Assembly: GCF_003515705.1 (NCBI RefSeq)
Contig: NZ_QWEH01000004.1
Coordinates: forward strand, 248,001-312,000
Source: Oceanobacillus profundus
GTDB taxonomy: Bacteria > Bacillota > Bacilli > Bacillales > Amphibacillaceae
Direction: 5' to 3'
DNA length: 64,000 nucleotides
Shown here one piece after another: positions 50,142 through 60,699 of this stretch. Each line of letters opens with the position of its first letter. The first letter of the stretch is position 1. The notes below the pieces were generated by a model, which saw nothing but the letters and a program-made list of their open reading frames with translations, had not been told where the DNA came from and made no database searches. The position numbers and the translations under genes are program-made.

Positions 50142-52466
50142 GTGAATTTTCAATTGAAAGGATATTGGCATTTCGCTGCGCTCGCAGTAGGTGCAGCGAT
50201 TGTTAGAATTTATTTCGCAAATGATTGGATAATTATTGTTTTCTTACTTTGGATATCGTACTTATACTTTTATGGAAGATTAAAGAAAGTTCCGATTTTC
50301 ATTTCATTAATCATGTTCTTCTTTTTTTCACTTTATATCCCTCCACCGACTAGTCAATCCTCCACAGCATTATCAAGTGAGACCGCGCATTATATTGGTG
50401 AAATTGTATCCCCTGTCCAGTTAACACAAGACAAGCTGGAATTTGTCCTAGAAGAGCAACATTCAAAACAAAACATCCTCATTCTTTATTTTCCTGATAA
50501 TAATAAACAAACGGCCGAGATTGAACCAGTCCTAGATAGCTTCAAGTATGGCGCAAGTTGTATGGTAAGTGGCAGTGTGGAACTTCCGAATAAAAGCAGA
50601 AACCCCGCCCAGTTTGACTATCGAGAATATTTATTGAAAAGCGGCATAACCTACCAGCTTATACTAGAAGATTTAACACACGTAGAATGTGACGGATCTA
50701 AGTTTCTTGAACGTTTTTATATGCTGCGCGAACAGCTGCTAAATCATGTAGAAAGTCGGTTTAGTGCATATACTGCTTCATGGTTAACTGCTATTGTGTT
50801 TGGTGATGATTCAAAGATGGATTCGGAAACAGAGGATATTTTTCAACGTTGGAGTCTATCGCATATTATCGCTATTTCTGGCTCCAATATCGGTTTGATT
50901 GTTGCGTTGTTTTATTTTTTACTTGTAAAACTAAATCTGCTTACACAAGAAAAAGCGCAATGGCTTATGGTTTTCTTTTTACCTGTTTATGCCCTGTTAG
51001 CAGGTGGAGATCCTTCTGTATGGAGGGCATCGATTATGGTGGTGCTGTTCATTCTGCTAAATAAATTTAAATTTCGTTTTAGTTATACAGATATATTGAG
51101 CATTGTGTTTATTTTACTCATATTTCTTGATAATACTATTATGTATCATGTAGGATTTCAATTATCTTTCCTCGTAACGTTTGCCATTCTTTTATCGAAG
51201 AATTGGGTTGGTGGAACGAAATCTCCCTTCTGGCAATTACTACAAATTAGCTTCGTCTCCCAAATGGTTATTATTCCAATTCAATTTAATTACTTTTCTA
51301 TTTTCCAACCTTTATCCATTATACTTAATTTAATTGTGATTCCATATTTTACCGTTTTTGTTATTCCGTTGATGTATATACTTGTTCCGTTAAGCTTTTT
51401 GCCGAATGTATTTATCAATTTATTGGATTCATTATTTTTTCTTATTCATCAAATGATTATTGCTTTTATTGATTTAATCGATTCTGTTCTTTACTATCCA
51501 TTTTTAACTTCAGGATTTCCGTTTATCGCGATAATTATTTATTTTGGGTTGTTCCTTTTGTTTATGCATGATTTGGAACGAGGGATGTTGATTAAAGCCT
51601 TTCGTTCAGGCTTGTTAATGACGTTGTTGATAATGGGTATCGTTGCTAGACCGTATTTTTCCTCGGAGGGAACCGTAACAATGTTCGATATAGGCCAAGG
51701 AGACGCGTTTTTAATTGAACTGCCATATCGGAAAGGCGTCATCATGATTGATGCTGGTTCTCGATTTTCTTTTGAAGATATGAATCCTACAGATAGTGTT
51801 TATCAGCAGATATTACGACCCTACTTTTATTCTCGCGGTATTAGAGAGCTCGATTCACTTATACTTACACACGAGGATACGGACCATATAGGGAGCGCTG
51901 AATTTATTTTCAAAGAAATGGAAGTTGAACAATTAATTGTAAGTAGATATTTTGATTTATCAGTGTTGCAAAAATGGTCGCAGATACGAAAGAAACCGGA
52001 ATTGGTTCTAGTGAAGGGCGGAGATATAATTACGGTTTCCGATCAACAATTACATGTGCTTGCCCCAGACCAAGATCGTGCATCATCAAATGAAAATTCC
52101 ATTGTAGTATTTACCGAATTTGGTGGAGTAAGCTGGTTATTTACAGGTGATATTACAAAAACGGAAGAAAGCGTGTTAATACAAAACTATCCTAATTTGT
52201 CGGTGGATGTATTAAAGGTTGCACATCATGGGAGCAGTACATCTACAGATCAAGACTTTATTGAAACGGCTGATCCAAGATTTGCTCTCATTCCTGTTGG
52301 GGTAGATAATTCCTACGGGCATCCGACACCAGAGGTTTTAGAAACACTTGAAAAGTTTGATGTGGAAATATTACGAACCGATCAACATGGCGCGGTGCAA
52401 TTTAAGTACGATGATGGAGGAACATTTTTCCCGTTTTTACATAAACTACGTGGAGAAGACAAATAA
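50142..52466 (+). CDS. comEC: Competence DNA channel ComEC
   Basis: Polytopic protein of 774 residues that carries single-stranded DNA across the membrane. An N-terminal extracellular OB-like part follows two segments; the Competence domain contains WSLSHIIAISGSNIGLIVAL and GDPSVWRASIMVVLF; the C-terminus is a metallo-beta-lactamase-like domain with DIGQGDAFLI, THEDTDHIGS and VAHHGSSTST, probably the nuclease for the second strand. Start: GTG 50142 has weak upstream support, while TTG 50154 is preceded by AGGTGA at spacing eight and may be the real start (four residues shorter). Confidence 0.95.
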   Translation: MNFQLKGYWHFAALAVGAAIVRIYFANDWIIIVFLLWISYLYFYGRLKKVPIFISLIMFFFFSLYIPPPTSQSSTALSSETAHYIGEIVSPVQLTQDKLEFVLEEQHSKQNILILYFPDNNKQTAEIEPVLDSFKYGASCMVSGSVELPNKSRNPAQFDYREYLLKSGITYQLILEDLTHVECDGSKFLERFYMLREQLLNHVESRFSAYTASWLTAIVFGDDSKMDSETEDIFQRWSLSHIIAISGSNIGLIVALFYFLLVKLNLLTQEKAQWLMVFFLPVYALLAGGDPSVWRASIMVVLFILLNKFKFRFSYTDILSIVFILLIFLDNTIMYHVGFQLSFLVTFAILLSKNWVGGTKSPFWQLLQISFVSQMVIIPIQFNYFSIFQPLSIILNLIVIPYFTVFVIPLMYILVPLSFLPNVFINLLDSLFFLIHQMIIAFIDLIDSVLYYPFLTSGFPFIAIIIYFGLFLLFMHDLERGMLIKAFRSGLLMTLLIMGIVARPYFSSEGTVTMFDIGQGDAFLIELPYRKGVIMIDAGSRFSFEDMNPTDSVYQQILRPYFYSRGIRELDSLILTHEDTDHIGSAEFIFKEMEVEQLIVSRYFDLSVLQKWSQIRKKPELVLVKGGDIITVSDQQLHVLAPDQDRASSNENSIVVFTEFGGVSWLFTGDITKTEESVLIQNYPNLSVDVLKVAHHGSSTSTDQDFIETADPRFALIPVGVDNSYGHPTPEVLETLEKFDVEILRTDQHGAVQFKYDDGGTFFPFLHKLRGEDK

Positions 52467-52473
52467 AATGAAC

Positions 52474-52500
52474 AAAGAGACTGTGGGATACAGTCTCTTT
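52474..52500. terminator. Hairpin between comEC and yqzM
   Basis: Perfect 11-bp AAAGAGACTGT / ACAGTCTCTTT with a five-base loop between convergent genes; works in both directions by its A/T-rich ends. Confidence 0.7.
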
Positions 52501-52546
52501 CAACAAATTTTAGGTAAAAGGTAACGATTACATGTTCAGCCTGCTA

Positions 52547-52678
52547 TTATCCGAAGAAACTAATTGCCGCCCCGACCGCAAAGATTAAGAAAAAGAAAAC
52601 GAATGAAAAAACAAATCCTAGAGCGGAGTCAACTACATCATTTCCTTTATACTGCACATCTTTCTCAAATTCATTCAC
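52547..52678 (-). CDS. yqzM: YqzM-family small membrane protein
   Basis: Protein of 43 residues (MNEFEKDVQYKGNDVVDSAL then GFVFSFVFFFLIFAVGAAIS, FFG). It has a hydrophilic N-terminus and one membrane segment. In Bacillus a similar short gene lies between comEC and holA on the opposite strand, which matches sequence and position. Start is GTG at 52678, six bases after AGGAGGGG. Function unknown. Confidence 0.85.
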   Translation of the reverse strand: MNEFEKDVQYKGNDVVDSALGFVFSFVFFFLIFAVGAAISFFG

Positions 52679-53000
52679 AATATACCCCTCCTATGTCATC
52701 AACATTAGTATAAATTAAATGATAAAAAAAATCTACTTAATGCTAAAAAGGTGTTTTTAAAATTATTCATCACCATATTTAGTAAGACTTAACATCTATA
52801 CTTTTGCTGTGTCAGTATAAGCTAATGACAAGTAAAAATATCGTCTGCTGTACAGTTTCTAGAGCTGAATATCAGGCGTTTATATAGATGCATTTAGAGG
52901 TGCTTTCGGTATGAAGGCATCTCTATTCAAACAAAAGTTCTTGCCATTCCATCTGTTCCGATTTACCATTATAACTATATTAAGTTGGAGTGGATTATAG
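52679..53000. other. Spacer between yqzM and holA
   Basis: 322 bases that hold the divergent promoters of yqzM and holA and no gene. A 12-bp hairpin with two G-U pairs lies at 52896-52924 (AGAGGTGCTTTC with GAAGGCATCTCT, loop GGTAT). No U tract follows. Confidence 0.5.
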
Positions 53001-54023
53001 ATGTCTTATATAGAAGTAGTCAAGCAATTAAAGAAAAACCAAATTTCCTCTGTTTATCTTGCGTATGGTGTAGAGTCGTTTTTCTTGCAAAATTTAAAAC
53101 AGGAATTAATTAAACGTGTCTTGAATGGAGAAGAGGAGAATCTTTCGTTATACGATCTTGAAGAAACGCCGATTCAAGAAGTTGTTGCCGATGCAGAAAC
53201 CTACCCGTTTTTTGGAGAAAAAAAACTAGTCATTGCCACCAACCCTGAATTTTTAAAGGCCAAGCCCGGTAAATTACCATTTGAGCATAAATTAGAACCG
53301 TTAGAGCGTTACTTAAGTGAACCAGCATCGTATTCTGTGCTTGTACTTATGGCGCCGTATGAGAAAATCGACGAACGGAAAAAAATCAGTAAGCAATTGA
53401 AAAAGCATGCGACAATTGCAGTTTGCAACGAAGTAAAAGAGCAGGAGTTATCACAGTGGATTAATACTTTAGCAAACCAACTACAAATAACAATTGATCG
53501 AGATGCATACGAAATTTTCGAAACTGAATTGTCTACAAATCTTCATTTGCTGGAAAATGAATTATCGAAGTTAGCTCTATATGTTGGAGAGGGTGGTGTA
53601 ATTACCAAAGAAGTCGCTGAGAACCTAGTCTCACACACCTCAAGCAGCTCATCATTACGACTGGTAGATGCTGTTATGGAGCGGAATTTACATAAGGCAA
53701 TTGCTATATTTAAGGATTTAGAAAAAATGAAAGAAGAACCAATTGCCTTGATTGGTCTGCTTGCTTTTCAATTTCGAACTATACTGCGCGTCAAGCTATT
53801 GAAGCAGAAAGGTTATGGACAATCCCAAATACAAAAAAGCATCGGTGCCCATCCATACGTCGTAAAAATTGCTTTAAGCAGAGAAAGACAATTTTCTACT
53901 CAAAAACTTCAGGATGTTATTCGGAAATTGGCAGATACAGATGCATTAATGAAGCAAGGTAAAATGGAAAAGGACCTCGCTTTTGAACTTCTGCTTTATG
54001 ATCTAATTCAAACGGCTTCGTAG
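53001..54023 (+). CDS. holA: DNA polymerase III delta subunit
   Basis: Clamp-loader subunit (YqeN in B. subtilis) of 340 residues. The opening SYIEVVKQLKKNQISSVYLA and GEENLSLYDLEETPIQEVVA are typical, followed by the AAA+-like fold without a Walker A and the C-terminal collar domain (LDAVMERN region, LVDAVMERNLHKAIAIFKDL). ATG at 53001 has GGAGTGG upstream. It is separated from comEC by yqzM on the opposite strand and is convergent with rpsT. Confidence 0.94.
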   Translation: MSYIEVVKQLKKNQISSVYLAYGVESFFLQNLKQELIKRVLNGEEENLSLYDLEETPIQEVVADAETYPFFGEKKLVIATNPEFLKAKPGKLPFEHKLEPLERYLSEPASYSVLVLMAPYEKIDERKKISKQLKKHATIAVCNEVKEQELSQWINTLANQLQITIDRDAYEIFETELSTNLHLLENELSKLALYVGEGGVITKEVAENLVSHTSSSSSLRLVDAVMERNLHKAIAIFKDLEKMKEEPIALIGLLAFQFRTILRVKLLKQKGYGQSQIQKSIGAHPYVVKIALSRERQFSTQKLQDVIRKLADTDALMKQGKMEKDLAFELLLYDLIQTAS

Positions 54024-54130
54024 TGCAAAAAAGGAAAGTTCTTGAATAGCAGTGTGTAGAGATAGAGGTGGACGTGGCTGCTTCGGCAGCAAAATCAACA
54101 GCATTCATATTTAATCTTTCTGAGCCACTA

Positions 54131-54159
54131 AAAAAACGATCCATGAAGGATCGTTTTTT
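54131..54159. terminator. Terminator between holA and rpsT
   Basis: Perfect 12-bp AAAAAACGATCC / GGATCGTTTTTT with a five-base loop. The T and A arms make it bidirectional; it serves both convergent genes. Confidence 0.92.
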
Positions 54160-54164
54160 ACGTT

Positions 54165-54425
54165 TTATAGGCTGTTTACTTTTTTAGTAAGACGGGATTT
54201 TTGACGATCTCCAGCATTTTTGTGGATAAGTCCTTTTTGAACAGCTTTGTCAATACGTTTTACAGTATTTTTTAATGCAGCTTTTGCGTTTTCCACGTCA
54301 TTTGCCTCAACTAAATTTTCTACACGACGGATTTCAGAACGCATTTCTGTTTTTTGTGGTCCGTTATTCGCACGTTTTTTATTGTTAACCGTTACACGTT
54401 TGATTGCAGATTTAATATTAGCCAT
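54165..54425 (-). CDS. rpsT: Ribosomal protein S20
   Basis: 30S subunit protein of 86 residues, basic and helical, beginning ANIKSAIKRVTVNNKKRANN and ending SRLTKKVNSL, as expected for S20. A strong AGGAGGTGAATT lies upstream of the ATG on the minus strand. It is encoded alone, as in Bacillus, between holA and gpr. Its stop codon is just inside the shared terminator. Confidence 0.98.
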   Translation of the reverse strand: MANIKSAIKRVTVNNKKRANNGPQKTEMRSEIRRVENLVEANDVENAKAALKNTVKRIDKAVQKGLIHKNAGDRQKSRLTKKVNSL

Positions 54426-54591
54426 TTAATTCACCTCCTAAAAATGAACGAAATTCTAAGCGTTTCGTAATAATGTTCAATAATCCTATCAAAGTCAATC
54501 ATTACATTCGTTTAACTTTCAATGTGGACAAAGAGTATTTTACCAAAGGAACAGGATGTTTTCAATAAAATTGTTAGAACATGGAACATTT

Positions 54592-54621
54592 CGTATGTTT
54601 TTTTGTCAATGGTTCATTCTA
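54592..54621 (+). promoter_or_regulatory. Possible SigG promoter of gpr
   Basis: CGTATG (54592-54597) and CATTCTA (54615-54621) with a 17-base spacer resemble the forespore SigG pattern (TGNATA, CATNNTA); -10 fits, -35 matches 4 of 6. gpr is SigG/SigF-dependent in B. subtilis, which supports the assignment. Confidence 0.45.
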
Positions 54622-54666
54622 TTACTGATAAGTATTGTAAGTATTGAATGAAAGGAAGACAAGCTA

Positions 54667-55761
54667 ATGGCTGATGAAAATAAGGTGTTCCAGGTACGGA
54701 CGGATTTAGCGGTTGAAGCTAGGGATATGTATACAGAGACAGTGGAAAAAGAAAGTGAGTTAAAAGGTGTTACGTTTAAAGAAAGACACGAGGCCGATAT
54801 AAAAATATCTTACGTTGATATTGATGAAACAGGAGCAAAATTGCTTGGGAAAAAACCAGGAAATTATGTAACGATTTATGCTGATGGTGTTAAAAAACAG
54901 GATACAGCTAGACAAGAAGCTGCTGCCAAAGTACTTGCTAAGGAGATTGAGCAACTGCTTGTTCGCAATAATATACCGACCGATGCCACTGGATTAATTG
55001 TTGGTCTTGGAAATTGGAATGTTACACCAGATGCTTTAGGACCAATGGCTGTTGAAAAAATACTTGTTACAAGTCATTTATTTAAACTTCAGCAGGAGAC
55101 AGTAGCTGAAGGGTATCGTGAAGTCGCAGCTGTAACCCCTGGAGTAATGGGAGTTACAGGTATTGAAACAAGTGATATTATTTTTGGAATTACGGATAAG
55201 TATCAACCTGATTTTGTTATTGCAATTGATGCGCTTGCTTCCAGATCAATTGAGCGGGTGAATGAAACCATACAGCTTTCCGATACTGGAATTCATCCTG
55301 GATCAGGTGTTGGAAATAAAAGAAAGGAAATAAGCAAGGAAACATTGGGTGTACCGGTTTTAGCAATTGGTGTACCAACGGTTGTTGATGCTGTAACAAT
55401 TACTAGTGATACAATCGATTTTCTATTAAAACACTTTGGACGTGAATGGAATGAGAAAGATAATCCGTCTAAATCTCTAGCACCGGCGGGGATGGCATTC
55501 GGCGGGAAGAAGTTAACAGAAGCTGATTTGCCGAATGATGAGCAGCGTCAAACCGTTTTGGGGATGGTTGGTGGACTTTCTGAAGATGAGAAACGAAAGC
55601 TTATTTCAGAGGTATTAACACCTATAGGGCATAATTTGATGGTTACGCCAAAAGAAGTTGATGGGTTTATGATTGACATGGCGAATGTCATTGCTAATGG
55701 TTTAAATGCTGCCCTTCATGAAAATGTGAACGTCGATAATTTTGCTTCATACAGTCGATGA
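54667..55761 (+). CDS. gpr: Germination protease GPR
   Basis: Aspartic-like endoprotease that degrades small acid-soluble spore proteins at germination. It has 364 residues, is made as a zymogen and trims its own N-terminus; the site [10 protein letters not shown] near the start resembles the SASP cleavage consensus. The conserved [14 protein letters not shown] and [20 protein letters not shown] segments carry the active-site acidic residues. ATG at 54667 has AAAGGAAG upstream. Presence shows a spore-forming organism. Confidence 0.97.
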   Translation: MADENKVFQVRTDLAVEARDMYTETVEKESELKGVTFKERHEADIKISYVDIDETGAKLLGKKPGNYVTIYADGVKKQDTARQEAAAKVLAKEIEQLLVRNNIPTDATGLIVGLGNWNVTPDALGPMAVEKILVTSHLFKLQQETVAEGYREVAAVTPGVMGVTGIETSDIIFGITDKYQPDFVIAIDALASRSIERVNETIQLSDTGIHPGSGVGNKRKEISKETLGVPVLAIGVPTVVDAVTITSDTIDFLLKHFGREWNEKDNPSKSLAPAGMAFGGKKLTEADLPNDEQRQTVLGMVGGLSEDEKRKLISEVLTPIGHNLMVTPKEVDGFMIDMANVIANGLNAALHENVNVDNFASYSR

Positions 55762-55774
55762 ATTAAAAAGGGGG

Positions 55775-55806
55775 GCCGATTACTCTATTAATTGGCTCTA
55801 TTTTTT
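55775..55806 (+). terminator. Terminator after gpr
   Basis: GCCGATTA and TAATTGGC (one G-U pair), six-base loop, then TCTATTTTTTAG. It separates gpr from spoIIP. Confidence 0.75.
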
Positions 55807-55889
55807 AGAAACATGGTTCTACCTTCCACATTTAACTCATAGATTTAAAACAAGAGTTAACTGTCAGGAAGGTGGGATCATGTATTTTT

Positions 55890-57065
55890 ATGAAAAACAA
55901 TCACCTAAATCGAAATGGGCATAGCATATATAGGAAAAGTGGTCTTTATCTTATTAGTATCCTTATCCTATTTATCAGTATAGGAATTTTAACAACTGCA
56001 CAGCCGGCATACCGTTTCTCATCCAGTCTATTAACAGAATGGACAAGAGATATTGATGGTTTTGTATTTTATAACTTGCTAAGTATGGAAAATCGGGCTT
56101 TTAAACAAGCATTTCCGGAGGATCGCCAACTACCTAAGCTTTCAAGTGTGCTCTTTCAAGTTGCAACAAATTTAAAGCCAGATGATCCAAGAAGTTTATT
56201 GGGAAATGAAATTCCTGGATTTTCTATCTATGATAGGCAAATATTAATTGCTGGTGAAGGAACAAACTATACAAACCTGCCTTTTGAATCGTCACCACCT
56301 CTTGAAGAAGTTTTGAGAGACCGTGAGGCTTTAATCGATGAACCGAATGAGGAGAAGGATCAAAAAGAAGAGGATAAAGAAGGTAGTGAAAATAAAACCC
56401 AAACAACAGATGGTAGAAAAGTGGTTTATATTTATAACACACATACACGTGAATCATTCTTACCACATTTACCAGACGTTACAGATCCAGATCTCGCTTT
56501 CCATGGTGAGGTGAATATTACAAAGGTAAGTGACCATCTCGCCAAAGCTCTTGAGGCAAAAGGGATTGGGGCTGAGGTAGAAGATACGGATATTGACAAA
56601 GTACTTAATGATAAAGGTATGAAGCGCTCGCAAGCTTATGATGCCTCTCGAGAATATGTAGAAGAGGCAATAGCAATGAATGATGAAATCCAATTTGTAT
56701 TTGATTTGCACCGGGACTCAGCTCGTAAAGATGTGACAACAAAAGAGATAAATGGTGAATCGTATGCCAGAATTATGTTTGTTGTTGGAATGGAACACCC
56801 TGAACATGAGAAAAACATCAAAATAGCTTCTGAGTTACATGACTTGATTGAAGAAAAGTATCCAGGCATAAGTAGAGGTGTTGTCCAGAAAGAAGGTTCA
56901 GGTGTTGACGGCATTTATAATCAAGATCTCTCAGATAATGCGGTTCTAATTGAATTTGGCGGTGTTGACAATAATTTAGATGAATTATACCGAGCGGCAG
57001 ATGCAGTTGCAGATGTATTTAGTGATTATTATTGGGATGCAGAAGCAGTACAAGCAAATCCATAG
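55890..57065 (+). CDS. spoIIP: Stage II sporulation peptidoglycan hydrolase SpoIIP
   Basis: Amidase and endopeptidase of the DMP complex that thins septal wall and drives engulfment. It has 391 residues: a basic N-terminus, one membrane segment (about 20-40), an extracytoplasmic linker rich in Glu/Lys (near 155-175), and the catalytic domain with VVYIYNTHTRESFLPHL, the zinc His/Glu region FDLHRDSARK, and DNAVLIEFGGVDN. I use ATG 55890 with GGTGGG upstream at long spacing; the frame could start at GTG 55872. Confidence 0.93.
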   Translation: MKNNHLNRNGHSIYRKSGLYLISILILFISIGILTTAQPAYRFSSSLLTEWTRDIDGFVFYNLLSMENRAFKQAFPEDRQLPKLSSVLFQVATNLKPDDPRSLLGNEIPGFSIYDRQILIAGEGTNYTNLPFESSPPLEEVLRDREALIDEPNEEKDQKEEDKEGSENKTQTTDGRKVVYIYNTHTRESFLPHLPDVTDPDLAFHGEVNITKVSDHLAKALEAKGIGAEVEDTDIDKVLNDKGMKRSQAYDASREYVEEAIAMNDEIQFVFDLHRDSARKDVTTKEINGESYARIMFVVGMEHPEHEKNIKIASELHDLIEEKYPGISRGVVQKEGSGVDGIYNQDLSDNAVLIEFGGVDNNLDELYRAADAVADVFSDYYWDAEAVQANP

Positions 57066-57077
57066 GAGGTACGGTCA

Positions 57078-57389
57078 ATGCGATTTATTTTAATTCTACT
57101 TTTACTCGCAGTTTTCTTTCTATCAGGGATAGTATATGGGATGAACAAAGAAGCACCCCAAACAGCAGAGGAAAACGACGCTGTTGTTGAAGTAATAGAA
57201 GATACAGAGGAGCAAGCATCTACTGCTGAAACAGTTACGATACCAGTAAGTCAACCGATGGCTGATGCGGGCAAGGACACTGCTGTGCAATATACTCAAA
57301 ATGCCGCATCTATATTAGGGGCTGGGGTTAAAGGCTTTTTTGAACTATTAATGCAAGTGTTATATCAAACTGCTCAATTATTTTTCTAG
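57078..57389 (+). CDS. yqxA: DUF3679 protein YqxA
   Basis: Small protein of 103 residues in the YqxA (DUF3679) family, function unknown. It has an N-terminal hydrophobic signal-anchor (FILILLLLAVFFLSGIVYGM), an acidic middle and an amphipathic C-terminus (GVKGFFELLMQVLYQTAQLFF). It sits between spoIIP and lepA as in B. subtilis. Ribosome site TAGGAGGTA lies 12 bases after spoIIP. Confidence 0.88.
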   Translation: MRFILILLLLAVFFLSGIVYGMNKEAPQTAEENDAVVEVIEDTEEQASTAETVTIPVSQPMADAGKDTAVQYTQNAASILGAGVKGFFELLMQVLYQTAQLFF

Positions 57390-57622
57390 GTTATAAAGAT
57401 TAAGTGATGATATCGGTGGTTTATCAAAACGTATTGGAAATCATCCATAGGGATGTAATCGTACTGCATCTCATTCAGATTGATATAAATCTGGCCGTTT
57501 ATGCGTTTGTTCTTGAATATAACAGCCTCTATTGCTATAATCAACCTAGTATTTATTGGCTTTTATTTTGAAACTTTCACCCGGATAGTGGATTGAAAGT
57601 ATTGTAGGAGTGAGCAACACGA

Positions 57623-59431
57623 ATGGTGAAAAAACAACGAAAAGTACGTAATTTTTCGATTATAGCTCATATTGACCATGGGAAATCAACTTTAGCAGAT
57701 CGAATTTTAGAAAATACACAAACTGTTACAAAACGTGAAATGAAGGAACAGCTACTGGATGGAATGGATTTAGAACGTGAACGTGGAATTACTATTAAGC
57801 TTAATGCTGTTCAATTGTCATATACGAGCAAAAGTGGAGAGGAATTTATCTTTCATTTAATTGATACGCCTGGACATGTCGATTTTACATATGAGGTTTC
57901 CAGAAGTCTTGCTGCTTGTGAGGGAGCTATCCTTATCGTGGACGCCGCGCAGGGGATTGAGGCTCAGACCTTAGCTAATGTTTATTTGGCATTGGAAAAT
58001 GAATTAGAGATAATTCCTGTCATTAATAAGATTGATTTGCCAAGTGCAGATCCAGAACGTGTTAAAAAGGAATTAGAAGATGTGCTTGGTATTGATGGCG
58101 ATGAAGTAATTCTTGCTTCAGCAAAAGCGAATATTGGAATTGAAGATATATTAGAAAGAATTACAGAAGTTGTGCCAGAGCCTGCTGGTGACTCAGAAGC
58201 ACCATTAAAAGCATTGATATTCGATTCTTTATATGATTCCTATCGTGGGGCTATTTCCTATGTATGTGTTAAAGAAGGAACGATTAAAGTCGGAGATAAA
58301 ATTCAAATGATGTCATCTGGAAAACAGTTTGAAGTAAACGAAGTTGGTGTATTTACCCCAAAAGCACTTGCTAAGAATGAACTAACTGTCGGAGATGTAG
58401 GCTATATAACAGCATCGATAAAAAACGTTGGAGATACACAGGTAGGAGATACAATAACACTTGCGAATAGACCAGCTGATGAAGCACTACCGGGTTATCG
58501 AAAGTTAAATCCTATGGTGTTCTGTGGGCTATATCCAGTTGACTCAAATGACTATAACGATTTACGAGAAGCATTAGAGAGATTGGAATTGAATGATTCT
58601 TCCTTGCAATATGAACCGGAAACTTCTCAGGCACTAGGATTTGGTTTCCGTTGCGGTTTCCTTGGCTTGTTGCATATGGAAATTATTCAGGAACGAATTG
58701 AACGAGAATTTAATATTAATCTCATAACAACTGCACCAAGTGTTATTTTTGAAGTAGAAAAGACGAATGGTGAAGTTACAACGGTCGATAACCCATCCAA
58801 AATGCCAGATCCACAAGTGATCCAGGAAATTCGGGAACCGTATGTAAAAGCGACCATAATGGTACCGAATGATTATGTTGGTGCAGTAATGGAAATTGCT
58901 CAGAAGAAACGTGGGCAGTTTATTGATATGCAGTATTTAGACGATATTCGTGTGAATGTTATTTATCATATCCCGCTTTCTGAAATCGTTTATGATTTCT
59001 TCGATCAGTTAAAATCGCATACAAAGGGATATGCTTCATTTGATTATGAACTAATTGGCTATCAGCCTTCCCAGCTTGTGAAAATGGATATTCTACTTAA
59101 TGGTGATACAATTGATGCATTATCATTTATCGTCCATCGTGATTTCTCTTATGATCGTGGAAAACAAATCGTCGATAAAATGAAAGAGCTAATACCGAGG
59201 CAGCAGTTTGAGGTTCCTGTCCAAGCAGCAATTGGAAATAAAATTGTTGCACGTTCGACGATTAAAGCGGTACGTAAGGATGTAACAGCCAAGTTATATG
59301 GTGGAGATATTTCACGTAAACGTAAATTACTTGAGAAACAAAAAGAAGGTAAGAAACGAATGAAGATGGTTGGATCTGTGGAAGTGCCGCAAGAAGCATT
59401 CATGGCTGTACTTCAAATGGGCGACGATTAA
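57623..59431 (+). CDS. lepA: Elongation factor 4 LepA
   Basis: Ribosome-associated translational GTPase of 602 residues. G motifs are [16 protein letters not shown] (G1), RGITIK (G2), DTPGHVDF (G3) and NKIDLPSAD (G4). It has domains II, III and V shared with EF-G and the LepA-specific C-terminal domain ([17 protein letters not shown] near the end). ATG at 57623 follows AGGAGTG. hemW follows 96 bases later. Confidence 0.98.
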   Translation: MVKKQRKVRNFSIIAHIDHGKSTLADRILENTQTVTKREMKEQLLDGMDLERERGITIKLNAVQLSYTSKSGEEFIFHLIDTPGHVDFTYEVSRSLAACEGAILIVDAAQGIEAQTLANVYLALENELEIIPVINKIDLPSADPERVKKELEDVLGIDGDEVILASAKANIGIEDILERITEVVPEPAGDSEAPLKALIFDSLYDSYRGAISYVCVKEGTIKVGDKIQMMSSGKQFEVNEVGVFTPKALAKNELTVGDVGYITASIKNVGDTQVGDTITLANRPADEALPGYRKLNPMVFCGLYPVDSNDYNDLREALERLELNDSSLQYEPETSQALGFGFRCGFLGLLHMEIIQERIEREFNINLITTAPSVIFEVEKTNGEVTTVDNPSKMPDPQVIQEIREPYVKATIMVPNDYVGAVMEIAQKKRGQFIDMQYLDDIRVNVIYHIPLSEIVYDFFDQLKSHTKGYASFDYELIGYQPSQLVKMDILLNGDTIDALSFIVHRDFSYDRGKQIVDKMKELIPRQQFEVPVQAAIGNKIVARSTIKAVRKDVTAKLYGGDISRKRKLLEKQKEGKKRMKMVGSVEVPQEAFMAVLQMGDD

Positions 59432-59527
59432 TTAATAGAATTGTGTCTTATGGGAGAACTTGAACACAGCTTTTCTGTGGGATGGTTTTCCTTTTTGACT
59501 TTTTCGTTTACGGGAGTTGAACAATTT

Positions 59528-60694
59528 ATGGAATCCATACAATCGGTTTATATTCATATTCCATTTTGCAGACAAATTTGTCATTACTGTGATTTTGTAA
59601 AGTTTTTCTATAATGAGGAACTAGCTACAGAATACCTAGAGGCTTTATTTCAAGAAATAGATACTGTTTTGCCAGGCGACAAGCACAAGATGAGAACAAT
59701 GTACATCGGTGGTGGTACACCAACAGCCTTGACGATGAAACAATTACACACTTTATTTCGATTTTTAAATAAAAAATTTGATTTTTCAAGTTTTGAAGAG
59801 GTTTCGATTGAAATAAATCCAGGCGATATTGATGCGGATAAAACCAAATTATTAAAGGACTATGGTATCACTCGAATATCATTTGGTGTACAAGTAATGG
59901 ATGATAGGATGCTTGAACAGCTTGGTCGTGTGCATCGTGTGAAGGATGTTTATGATACAGTGCATCTACTGAAGCAGCGTGATTTTGCAAATGTGAGCCT
60001 TGATTTGATATATGCTCTACCAAATCAAACGGTTGAGCAATTCCAAGCTTCGTTGGATGAAGCCCTTTCTTTTGGGCTGCCACATTATTCCACGTATGCT
60101 TTGCAAATTGAACCAAAAACTATTTTTTATCAAAAGCATAAAAAAGGACAGCTCCATCGTCCGCCGGAAGACGATGAGGTAATGATGTATGAAATATTAA
60201 AGCGTACGATGAAATCGAAGGGTATTCATCAATATGAGGTAAGCAACTTTTCTTTGCCGGGATTTGAAAGCAAACATAATCTAACCTACTGGAATAACGA
60301 TTATTATTACGGTTTTGGTGCTGGGGCACATGGTTATTTACCTGGAAAACGAGTTACAAACATTCGCCCACTGCCAGCTTATGTAAAAAAAGCATTTGCA
60401 GATGGAAAACCAATATTGCAAGTAGATAAGGTTAGCATAAAAGAAAGAATTGAAGAAGAAATGTTTCTAGGACTTCGAAAAATAAACGGTATTGACAAGA
60501 AACATTTTCAAGAGCGGTTTGGAATCGAAATAGAACGGTTATATAAAAAAGAGCTTGAAAATCTACTGAATAATGGTTTGATTTACGAGGATGTTCAATC
60601 GATTCGGTTAACAGAACAAGGGATGCTTCTTGGCAATCGCGTCTTTGAAAAATTCCTGCTGGACAGAGATCCTACAATAGAAACAATCTCCTAA
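59528..60694 (+). CDS. hemW: Radical SAM haem chaperone HemW
   Basis: Radical SAM protein of 388 residues, formerly called HemN-like, thought to hand haem to respiratory enzymes. The cluster motif is C14-x3-C18-x2-C21 (FCRQICHYC), followed by GGGTPTAL and EINPGD. It lacks features of true HemN coproporphyrinogen dehydrogenases. I start it at the ATG at 59528 by length of the family; the frame extends upstream without homology. The ribosome site GGGAG is at long spacing. An intergenic repeat starts 6 bases after the stop. Confidence 0.93.
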   Translation: MESIQSVYIHIPFCRQICHYCDFVKFFYNEELATEYLEALFQEIDTVLPGDKHKMRTMYIGGGTPTALTMKQLHTLFRFLNKKFDFSSFEEVSIEINPGDIDADKTKLLKDYGITRISFGVQVMDDRMLEQLGRVHRVKDVYDTVHLLKQRDFANVSLDLIYALPNQTVEQFQASLDEALSFGLPHYSTYALQIEPKTIFYQKHKKGQLHRPPEDDEVMMYEILKRTMKSKGIHQYEVSNFSLPGFESKHNLTYWNNDYYYGFGAGAHGYLPGKRVTNIRPLPAYVKKAFADGKPILQVDKVSIKERIEEEMFLGLRKINGIDKKHFQERFGIEIERLYKKELENLLNNGLIYEDVQSIRLTEQGMLLGNRVFEKFLLDRDPTIETIS

Positions 60695-60699
60695 GAGAG